A stretch of DNA of 64,000 nt from contig CM026430.1 in NCBI GenBank assembly GCA_014871385.1, forward strand, positions 5,063,040 to 5,127,039, in the 5' to 3' direction. The first letter of the stretch is position 1. Each line of letters begins with the position of its first letter. The DNA is from Ceratodon purpureus. Taxonomy: Eukaryota; Streptophyta; Bryopsida; Pseudoditrichales; Ditrichaceae. Below are positions 36,001 through 44,277 of this stretch, piece by piece. Below the pieces are notes generated by a model, which did not search any database, was not told where the DNA came from, and worked only from the letters and a program-made list of their open reading frames with translations. Made by a program: the position numbers and the translations under genes.

Positions 36001-39000
36001 AACTTGTACAATATGGCAGGGTTTTAAGAGTACCGTCGGTCTCTAAAATACTCAAAGTACTGAACGTGGTTAAAACTGTACATGGAAACTGATTAGTCCA
36101 ATTGTGAATGCTAAATTAAGTAAACAATGTACATGCTCTAGTATATTCTTTATACAATACGTACATTGAAGGAACTTCTAATGTACATTTATAACTTTAA
36201 ATCCCTACTGATACAACACTAAGTAGTCTCATATACAAAGAGACAACCGACTTGATATCACATAGTACTAAGGAATACGCTTAGAACCACTTCTGTACTC
36301 CTCATTCATAGTAGTTAGTATTACAAACCGTTTAGAAGAATCAATGAATACGATAAGTACAACTGTACAAGTGATATTTCGCTCTAGAGAGACCACATAA
36401 CAAGCTTAACTTACAAAGAGTACACCTCCCAGCTGCTCTATGGACCGGAGTAATGTAAGGACTTTTTTTTCCAACATTATATATCTAAGACTACAGACTA
36501 GATAGAACACGCAGTACACCAGTTACAGGGCAACTCATGTCGAGTACTCTCTAATTTTTTACTACCTTCTTCGCACTATGATATATCAAAAGTACAAGGA
36601 CTAAGCATTCAGTTCTGCCAAAAAAACATGAAATCTTTGTAGGATCTGACAACTTACCTGAGTCTCACAGAGATAATGTGTTGGATGCGGCTCGGCCCAC
36701 TCTCTTCGGCCTACTCTGTGTTGCACAATGTCCTTCTTGTTGGGCGATACCTTGGTCTGACCATTCCACCAGGCCTCTATACACTGCTTCACATAGTCAA
36801 ATAGACCTCCTCTCTTCTTCCGATGGAGACGAAGACTACACACCGTGTCTGCTTGGTTGGGGGCATAAACCCTTCTATTCAAGGCAATACTGATGCTTGC
36901 TTGTGTTGTATCCAGAACACGTGACAAAGGCCTCACCCCGTCAATACCTAAACTAACAGCGGCATCCAACAAGGCACTCTTCCTTGCTAAGCGCTCGCTT
37001 GAGTTTGCCACCTTCACCAACTGCAACTCGTTCTTGAAGTTTTCAATAAAAGAATGAATGACCTTTGCTTCCTGTGGCCGAGCATAGTAAACAGGAAGCA
37101 AAGGCGAAATAGTGTTATGACGCATGACCCTCTCCATAACATCTCTCCTACTTGATGGACCGGGACAACTTCTCAACTCCTCGACTACATACTGTGCTAT
37201 GCGAAGGGACATCCGATTTAACTCCCGCACTGACATACTATCTTCAACATCTTCATTCGGCAACACCGAAGCTAAAACCAGGGTCTCCTCGTGTCTTTCT
37301 CTATCTCTAGCTCTTTGACGAGCCTTCCTTTCCCTGGCCGCATTTGTAACCGCTGCCTGCTGCTCTTCCCGCAAGCGAGCCTCAGTCTGCCTAGCTGCAG
37401 GACCCGGTCAACTAATACCATGTCGTAACCGCTGTCTCTTAGCAGTGTTACCCATTGTTCTTATTCTAGTAGAAAACCACACGTCAAAAACCAAGCCACG
37501 CATGAGATATGAACACTGAAGCAGAGTACATAGTTGAGGAGTTGAGAAGCTAGCACGATTCAATAGTACTGCATGAGAAACAAAGCAGAATCACAGTGTC
37601 ATGAGTCTAAGACGTAAACTCACCCTTGAGCCTTTTCCTCTCTACTTCCTAATTGCAACTGACTCGCAAGAAGCAGTGGGAGATCCAACTGAAACCCTTC
37701 CGACCGAAACAGATGGTGATCGCTCAAAGCTGCCGCTGGAATACGAATACGAAACTGGACTCATGAATAGAGAACGCCTGGGGGACTCATCTACATTGTT
37801 GCACTTGCCAAGGTAGAAATCCCGATTCCCTTGTTTAGACACTGGGGTTTCTTCAACATATCCAGACTCAGATATCTCACTAAGTGAATGGTAACAACAA
37901 GATTCGAACTCACTAATCACCTCCTTTGTAAAGTAAGAAGTAATCAGTCTCTGAACTAGAACAGTTTGGTGTGCCGTGGACCTTGACATTATTCAAAAGC
38001 AAAGAGGAAGCAGCTAAAAACTCATGAACTCGATTTGTCTCGGAACACACAATGTAAACTACAGCATTCAACCGAAACCCTTGCACGCAGCATACACAAG
38101 GAACAGCAAAGTGAATCAAACAAGCAACAGTGTACTGTAGGCGGGATGAGGGGACATGAACGAGAGAGACGATGACGTGGAAAAAATCACAAGGTGGCGG
38201 CGTCTTCATGACACGGCGGCCGACGTCAGAATAGGATTTGGCATCAAAAACAAGGCAGTAGTTATTACACATTACGAGTACAATATATACTTCTAAGTAC
38301 ATCATGTACAATTAGCACACAGGAAGGCGTCGAGGGCCAAGTGACGAAAAAATGATTTTTACCATAATTTGAGAGAAGGCCATTCTAGAAATATGCCCAG
38401 CCGTCAAGAATCACAGACCCGATGACAAAAAATTAACATTTTCTACTTCGTAAGCCGTTGCAACCGAAACCAGCATTTACTTCAAAGATTTGTGCAAATA
38501 AAGTAACGTACTTGTTAAATTGACGACGAATCCCAGAAGACTGGTTCTTCTTATCTCCACTACAAAGAAAGAAAACAAAATTTGAACCTTTAATGTTTAC
38601 AAAATTTGTACTTTTCTTAAATCTGAATATAGTGTGACTTTTCTACAGTACCCTACAATAGTACTTTTTTTTGGAGGTTAACTGTGTTTATTAAGTGACT
38701 CGATAACGCACAAGAGACTTCACATATGTAGAACTAAGCAAAGCAAACCAAAAACCAGAAAAGAAACTTCTACGCTGAGGTAATACCAAGTACAAAGTAA
38801 TGTACTCTTGACTATTGTACTGTGACTCAAAAAGTACATTGGTCTAGCGTACTTGAACCCCCCGTGGCATTGCCCGAGGTCCAGCTCCAATTTAATGTTC
38901 CTAGGAGTTAGTACATTTACCTAACCTTTGTGGCGTTAACCCGCAGGAGATTCCTGCCGCATTCAGCGCGAGAACAGGCTTCCTGGGACAGCAGAAGTGT

Positions 39001-39664
39001 GCGCTTGTTACGTCAATGAGCCACAGCACAGAGTGGACCATCAACTTCCAGCTCTGGAACGTCGACGGGCTCACCTTCTTCTTCGCCACGTACGGGTCCG
39101 GGTGGAGTCGATTCCTAAAAGACATGGACATACGAGTCGGCACTCTCCTCATTTTTGAGCCCGCCGACACCTCATGCCTCGCTGTCACCATCGTACAGCC
39201 CAAGTCAGAGCGTTTGTCGTTTCGGAAGACCCTTCGACGAACGCACACGGCGGGATTCAAGTCAACGAAGATGGTAACTTAGACTGCACCCTCCATACTT
39301 TCCCCTCGGCTCCTGCCTCGCTTGTACCCTCGATCTTCGTCGTCATGCTCCTGCATTTTATGTTGCAGACGACCCCCCCTCTTGTCTTCAGATTCGGTGC
39401 CTCACCCGTTCTCTCTGACAGGACGTTCCGGTGAAGTTCTGGCGCACGATTGGTGTGGACAAATTCGACAACCGTACGTATGTTCTAGACGGGCCTCATG
39501 CTCGACTCGCAGTACACTCTGAGGTTCTTTGCCGGAAGAACCAAACCGTCTGCTTTATGGGGCGTGGGTGGTCCGACTTCTGCAGGAACAACGAGGTCTG
39601 CACCGGGGACTCGCTACTGTTTACCCAGGTAGACACCTTTGTCTTCCACGTTACTCAAGTTTGA
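24023..39664 (+). CDS. Protein with two B3 DNA-binding domains (REM-like), first intron invaded by a transposon
   Basis: Exons 24023-24121, 38947-39273 and 39422-39664 join in phase 0 with GTAAGT/CAG, GTAACT/CAG ends and encode about 222 residues. The first B3 domain spans exons 1 and 2: APFFTMAFASSTSRSSL joins directly to EIPAAFSARTGF and later reads GSGWSRFLKDMDIRVGTLLI, a textbook B3 order. The second, in exon 3, starts DVPVKFWRTIGVDKF and contains FMGRGWSDFCRNNEVCTGDS. B3 domains of this type bind DNA in plant transcription factors. The reconstructed domain crossing a 14.8 kb intron shows the two ends belong together. The gene may be a host REM-like gene or part of an older element. Expression through such an intron is not shown. 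Confidence 0.75.
24421..24440 (+). repeat. Left TIR of the RING-SET element
   Basis: GGGGTTCATGTACGCTAGAC. The right end gives the same sequence on the minus strand with one substitution. Confidence 0.75.
24790..26500 (+). repeat. AT-rich region with degenerate tandem repeat
   Basis: From about 25780 to 26400 the words ATCAAAATCAAATACATAAG followed by a TTGAATT-like segment recur roughly every 60-80 bp with changing spacer, at least seven times. Base composition is far more AT-rich than the genes around it. No coding region. Confidence 0.7.
26501..26690 (+). repeat. Long pyrimidine tract
   Basis: About 190 bp of almost pure T/C on the plus strand, including a run of about 20 T near 26669. 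Open frames over it are compositional and not read as genes. Confidence 0.8.
26840..26935. promoter_or_regulatory. Cluster of GGTGACC/GGTAACC palindromic words upstream of the RING-SET gene
   Basis: GGTCACC, GGTAACC, GGTGACC, GGTAACC, GGTGACC and GGTCACC occur within about 95 bp, some as inverted pairs. The cluster lies about 300-400 bp before the start codon, so a role in transcription or transposase binding is possible. Function is inferred from position only. Confidence 0.35.
27243..33046 (+). CDS. RING-coiled coil-SET protein, predicted histone lysine methyltransferase
   Basis: Exons 27243-29115, 30093-31570 and 31982-33046 join in frame (GTAAGT/CAG phase 1, GTAGGT/CAG phase 0) into about 1471 residues. 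Residues 1-190 are basic and disordered, 190-250 form an unknown domain, and 378-480 form a coiled coil. About 530-580 is a RING-like finger (CCLC, then CKHLYHPYC, then CKC and GC). Residues 625-1117 are low-complexity Gly/Ser and Ala-Lys-Glu repeats. From about 1170 there is a Cys-rich pre-SET, then SET (GWGIRT, RFLNH, ELTWDYG) and post-SET (CKCKSTKC). The order resembles plant SUVR-class H3K9 methyltransferases. The usual NHSCxPN motif here reads NHRLESN, losing the zinc-binding Cys, so activity is uncertain. No stop or frameshift is seen. It lies in a TIR element, convergent with a transposase. Confidence 0.8.
29116..30092 (+). other. Intron 1 of the RING-SET gene, dense in GTAC
   Basis: By eye more than 20 GTAC tetramers occur in 977 bp, where about four are expected by chance. 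The intron has a GTAAGT donor and ATGGCAG acceptor. The same enrichment is seen in the transposase intron. Confidence 0.7.
30600..31290 (+). repeat. In-frame low-complexity coding repeats
   Basis: Part of exon 2 of the RING-SET gene. 30600-30880 repeats codons for Gly-Gly-Gly-Ser-Pro-like units, and 31030-31280 repeats Glu-Gly-Glu-Pro-Ala-Ala-Lys-like units about ten times. Both keep the frame, so they vary in units of three bases. Confidence 0.8.
33047..33906. other. Convergent 3' flanks of the RING-SET and transposase genes
   Basis: AT-rich, no gene. Near 33885 GTACAAAGTGTACACAGTGT forms a GTAC-rich patch just beyond the transposase stop. Polyadenylation signals are probably here on both strands but none is distinctive. 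Confidence 0.5.
33907..37455 (-). pseudogene. Two-exon DDE-like transposase with one nonsense codon
   Basis: Exon 1 is 37455-36658 and exon 2 is 35814-33907, with a GTAAGT donor and TTGCAG acceptor in phase 0. The frame gives about 901 codons. From the ATG at 37455, codon 16 is TGA (37410-37408) and the frame then stays open to the end. Exon 1 is basic and helical, ending in PNKKDIVQHRVGRR. Exon 2 has a Cys/His cluster (CVCDCQVCAGDAEGVCC), then HIDYAENYTF (about 35150), YSDGCSAQFK (about 34900) and HGKGEWDG (about 34790). This motif order matches a transposase-like family I know from animal genomes, where DFAENY, SDG..SQ(Y/F)K and HGKG..DG recur. I cannot name the superfamily. The Asp residues are candidates for the catalytic triad. 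Downstream ATG codons could rescue a shortened protein. Confidence 0.75.
35815..36657 (-). other. Transposase intron, dense in GTAC
   Basis: About 21 GTAC tetramers in 843 bp. Near the donor, at 36637-36650, TGTAGGATCTGACA differs at one base from the palindromic satellite box of the other element. Confidence 0.7.
37456..38841. other. Right subterminal region of the RING-SET element
   Basis: Rich in GTAC, mostly non-coding. Two minus-strand frames, 37989-37642 (Ser-rich) and 38311-37913 (Cys/Val-rich), are open but no splice path joins them cleanly to the transposase, so they are not called as genes. Confidence 0.45.
38842..38861 (-). repeat. Right TIR of the RING-SET element
   Basis: Minus strand reads GGGGTTCAAGTACGCTAGAC. 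Two further G on this strand precede it where the left end has C. Confidence 0.75.
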
Positions 39665-41624
39665 ATATTACGCGTTGTACAGGATCAATTTCAGGCTCTG
39701 TATATTAAATGGCTCTTCCTTCCCCGACGCCCCTCGTGTATTCTCCTGGGATTTATCATGCCAATTTATATTTTTTATTTTCCTTTATTCTATTGATATC
39801 CCCTCTCTTTCTTTCTTTTTTAATTTTCTTTTCTCTTTCCCTCTCGCCATCTCGTTTTTTCTCACTCCTTCCTTTCAGTCAGTCTTCCTCCTTTTACCCT
39901 CTTTTTTTGAGGATTTTCCATTTCGATTCCTTCCTCCGCGTCTAATGTCCCGGTCTTCAATCTTCTATTTTCTCTTTGTTTCTTACTTTTCCTTTTTCTT
40001 TCCATGTCGCCATTTGGTTTTTGGTCCCTCGTCCTTCATTCTCTCTTCCTCTTATTTCGCTCTAATTTCTTTTCTTTTTTTCCCTCCCGCCCGGGACTAG
40101 TTTCCTTCTCCTCTATTTTCTCTTTCTTCCTTTTGCTTTTTTTTTTTTTTCTCCTACATCTCGGCATTTGCGTTTTTATCCCTCCTTCATTCTGTTTCCC
40201 TCCAGTTTCCTTGCCGTCTGTTTTTTTTTGTCCTTTTTTTTCTTCTCTCCGACCCCTTCTTTGGGGATTCCCTCCGCAGTGACTCTGCCCTCCTCTAAAT
40301 TCCCTTCACTCGTTCGTGGTGCATTTGGGAAACCCATACCTATAAACAAGCTGATTGTTTCATTTCCATTTCTGTAATCCCTTCCCCTTAGACGCTCCAT
40401 CCATTCTCTTTCTGTACTTCTTCTTTTATTTTCCCTTATCCTTTTGGTATCCCTTTTATTTGAATTTTTAAAACCCCTGGGGCTAATTCCATGTCCCTGT
40501 ACTTCTCCTACTTCTTTGATTCATTTTTTATATTTTCTCTCTCTTAACGCCACCTGAACTCACTCTGTCCCCTTCCTCACCGGGCCCCTCATCCTACTCT
40601 GGTCGCTCGTCCTCTATTTCATTTCATCCGTCGCGGATGAACGGAGACGTGGTCTCCCATATTTTCATCCATAGCGTGCTGAAAAACCAGCACTGACGCT
40701 GACCACTGCCCCACTCATGCTGGCTAGTCCGTCGTATGTCACTTCTCAAACTGAACTTCATCGTGGTGCTTCCTCAGTACTGCGCTATGACATGATACTT
40801 GCTCTATTGCCCATCTGACAAGACATGATCACCTCCACCCTGAGAGTCTAGCCCTCTGTCATCCAGTTCCTCTTGGTGTGACATCTTACGTCACCGTCTT
40901 CCGTGGAGTCCAAGGTGGCCCCGTCCTTAACGGCTCTCCACCGGCCTCTACCTCGTGAACTTACGTATGTTCCCTACTAGACATCCATTCTCTTCTATGC
41001 TGTGGTGCTCTTCGCTGAAGGCCTTCTAAACAGTTGAGGCCCGAATGTGAACTTTGGGACTTCCTCCCGTTGTAGGAGCATGCTGAATTCTCTAATGGCC
41101 GTGGTTGTTCCTCCCAGGTGTGGCTCTGTGCAGGCCTCCAACGTTACTCGCGTGGCCCTACTCGGATTCCACCTGGTTGCATTCTTCACGCACTCGTGCC
41201 AATCCCCACTGCTGTCCAACTTCGACTCAAGAGCGATTTCGACCTCCCGGAACCCTGAAGTAGCCCCATCTGCAGTCCCCTCGGGATGCTGCGCTCTGCC
41301 AAACCTGCCAGGGAAGTGATGTTCAAACCCTATTTCTCCAATCATGTGACACTTGACAGGTAGGAGAGCCGGGATGATGCATGAGGGCGTGGATGTCGCC
41401 TGATTTCCCACTGCTGAGGCTCACTCCACTACTGCATCACACCTCGATGTCCCTTCCATCTTTACCCTGTCTTGTCCGTGCCTGCCTCGCAGCTTTGCCC
41501 CATCCACCTCACCTCACAGGCAGCCATCCTTCCCTCTTTAAATGGACTCCTTGCTGTTTTCCTTTCTGGCTCTCTGTTTCCCCTTCTTCTACTCCGCCCC
41601 TTGCTCTTCAGTTTCCTCTCCGCC
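39665..41624. other. Pyrimidine-rich region without a supported gene
   Basis: 39760-40560 is strongly T/C-rich on the plus strand, which produces long meaningless frames. A TTTAAA about 90 bp before 41625 may be the TATA element of the next reading frame. Confidence 0.45.
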
Positions 41625-42473
41625 ATGGATGTTCAGAAGGGTTCCCTCCTTGCGTGGCTTTCCGTGGTCTTCTTCAACCGCAATGCAAAGAACTCCAACT
41701 CAAATAAGAAGTGGTTGCCGAATCTCCCTTGCCTCGGGAAGGTTCTGTCTGATTCATACGATTTCAAGTGGACAGATGAGTGCTACTGCGAGGTCCGCCT
41801 GATGGGGTATTGCGCTGGCTACCCCTACTCCGAGTTTTGCGAGGAGCTGGATTCCACATTGGGAGTGCGCGGTAGCTGCTCGGCTTTTCCTTTGCTCGTG
41901 GAGGATTCCGCGGATGGCGCGACCTCTGATTCCTCCCCTCGGTCACTGTGGGATCCCTCGCCATTGTCGCCTCTCTCGTCACCTCGCAGCCTGGAAGTGG
42001 AGCCTGGCGACTCCGGCACTTCCCCCTTTGCCCTGGACTGTGGCAATGTCACTCCCCCAAAGCGTCACTCGCCGCCTCCGTCGCCTCCTCCGGGCCCGGT
42101 TCCAACATCTGTGGCGTCCGATGTTGATGCTCAGCTGGCGGCCTCTCCTGAGCACCATGGCGAACAAAAAAGTGACCAGGTCCAAGCCTTCGGTGTGGAC
42201 GATACGCCTGTGGCCATGGACGTCTCTGACTCTGTCGGGGAAGGAGGCGAAGGCATTGATGCTGCGGGCTTCTTTGACGGCGAAACCCTCGGAGACATGG
42301 ACATGGACACTCCTGCCTACGGGGAAGGAGTGCATGACATCGCCATGGCTGCTTCTCCCCGCGAGGAAGGTGCGCTCGTCGACCCCCTCTCCGATGCCGA
42401 GGGTAAGATCCAGCTGACGTCACTTGCGGGTGGAGCCTTCTATGATCGTCAGCCTTCCCCCGCACGGACATGA
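41625..42473 (+). CDS. Hypothetical protein, acidic and Pro/Ser-rich
   Basis: An ATG in CCGCCATGG context opens MDVQKGSLLAWLSVVFFNRN and stays open for 282 residues to the stop at 42471-42473. Residues 1-80 look folded, with several Cys and Trp (WTDECYCEVRLMGYC), and the rest is disordered with SPLSP- and DMDMD-like patches. The context of the start and the GC-rich style resemble the B3 gene upstream. No family was recognised. Introns or a further 3' exon cannot be excluded. Confidence 0.4.
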   Translation: MDVQKGSLLAWLSVVFFNRNAKNSNSNKKWLPNLPCLGKVLSDSYDFKWTDECYCEVRLMGYCAGYPYSEFCEELDSTLGVRGSCSAFPLLVEDSADGATSDSSPRSLWDPSPLSPLSSPRSLEVEPGDSGTSPFALDCGNVTPPKRHSPPPSPPPGPVPTSVASDVDAQLAASPEHHGEQKSDQVQAFGVDDTPVAMDVSDSVGEGGEGIDAAGFFDGETLGDMDMDTPAYGEGVHDIAMAASPREEGALVDPLSDAEGKIQLTSLAGGAFYDRQPSPART

Positions 42474-43879
42474 TTCTCGTGATTTGTGCATACCCCGGGC
42501 TCGTAAGTATCTTACCCATCGTCCTCTGTCGCTTCCCTCTTCTGTTTTCTTTCAGTCCCCGATGTCTGTTCTCAGCCCCTCCTGTGCCTTTGGTTCCATC
42601 CCACGTTGCATTTCTGAATGTGCCCCCATGTCTTCCGGTACGTCCTCGTCACTGTACCCTGTCCCCCGCTTCCGTGTCTCCTCTCTAGCATATTTTTCCT
42701 TCTGCACGCTAGGCCGCTCACCGAACGTTTTTGTGGCTTCTCAGGGCTCCTCGGTGGGGACTATTGAGCGCAACCACCTTACATGGCGCGGACTTGTGAC
42801 GGCTCTGAAGTTTCCGATCTCCAGTAGGCTTCCCCTTCTCAGCAGGTGTCTTTGACTGCATGGAGTCGCTGGACGTTGTGGCGAAACACTCCTCTTTTCC
42901 TTTAGTGTACTCCGCGGGTTCGAGATCGTTCTGGCTTTTTGGTATGGATGCCACAGGTTTACTTAGTGGAGGAACGATGGACCCTTGTACAGTGACTTCG
43001 TAGTGTACATACAGACATATGGCTCTCAGCTCGTTTTGGACAATTCTGCTTAGCCCGAACAGACATCACGTCCTTAGTGGACCAATTTTTTGGCGACATT
43101 ACGTACCACATCACAGTTCACATTTTGGACTCCGAGAGTGGTTCATAGCTGCATACATGGTTGTGGCATTCTATCCCTTTACCGAGCTGGATCAAGTAAT
43201 CTCACGATTGTAAGGGCTGCCGCTTCTTGGAAATACATGACGGTGATCCTACTCCCTTCTAAATTCCTTGTTTTGTTCAGTTTGTTTCCTTGCATTCCTG
43301 CATGGTTTGCCTTCGTATCTTCTTCCACTTAGCGTGACACTGGACTCAATAGTCCTCACACCGTATCTGTTCCATCCCTCTCTCTTTGCACACTACGTTT
43401 CGTCGATTCCATCCGTTGTGTTTCCTGTGTGATGTTTGTGTCTTTCATTGTTTACAATCTCTGATTTCTTCTCACAAAGTAAGCTAATTTGAATATCACT
43501 TCACCACCCTTGGAACTACTCTCCGAATGTGGTCCACTGAGGCCGTCTCCCATGCATGCATTCTATGAACCTCAGATACCCGCCCGCTGTTGATACCCAC
43601 CCCCAAAAAACTCCTCCTATCATTCCATGGCCCGAGGAACCCCCGGTCAGACACAAACCCACTGGAAATCCTGCCCCACACATGCTGCCCTCGTGAGTCT
43701 CCATTGCGGCAGAACACCTGTCCACCCGACCATTTATTTAAATTTCCACGTCAGCACAGAGCCTTCGCTTAAGGGACGGGGGGGGTAGAAGTCGTCTCAC
43801 GCACAGTAACTTCCCACCGCCCCTGCACCTCATTGGCCCCGCCCAAGTGAACTCTGCCTGGGCTGTCAAAACAGCACTC
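42474..43879. other. No gene seen
   Basis: Mixed composition, short frames only. It ends at the 5'-truncated edge of the LINE, whose exact start is not visible. Confidence 0.4.
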
Positions 43880-44277
43880 ATGCCTCCAGCTGAGTGTGAC
43901 CCTGCTAGTGTGGAAGTCCCACTATTGGACTAGTGAGAGGAGGCTTCTTTGGAGTATCCTCCCTAGCAGCATTCCCAAAAACCTTAGATGGATCCTTGGG
44001 GGTGATATGAACATGGTAGAAAAGTCCTCCGACAAGACATCTGCATGTAGCCGAATTATTGGAGAGCAAGAGAAAGGAGTCTGGGAGACGGTCTTGAGAG
44101 TGATCTTGACTTAGAAGACTCTTTCAAGCCTGGCCGCGGCCTAAAATACTCCTGGGATAACGGGCGTCTGGAAGGGGCTAGGATTCTGGCTAGATTAGAT
44201 CGTCTTTACACATTCCATAATAACCCTGGTGTGGGCCCGGCCTCTGTCTCTCTTATTTCATTCGAGGTGATTGCTCT

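Larger units (their letters stand above)
24421..38861. mobile_element. 14.4 kb TIR element encoding a RING-SET protein and a DDE-like transposase
   Basis: The ends are inverted copies differing at 1 of 20 bp (GGGGTTCA, T or A, GTACGCTAGAC). The target-site duplication is unclear: CC flanks both sides, but longer repeats do not match. The element holds, left to right, an AT-rich repeat region, a three-exon RING-SET gene on the plus strand, a two-exon transposase gene on the minus strand and a GTAC-rich subterminal region. It lies entirely in the first intron of the B3 gene. Two convergent genes between TIRs fit a DNA transposon whose accessory gene is a chromatin modifier. Confidence 0.75.

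Noticed and set aside
37642..38311. Possible extra upstream exons of the transposase
   Set aside because: Open frames exist, but no donor/acceptor pair keeps the frame into the ATG at 37455.
39639..40282. Phe/Ser-rich plus-strand frames
   Set aside because: They are produced by a pyrimidine-rich stretch; no start context, domain or splice sites.
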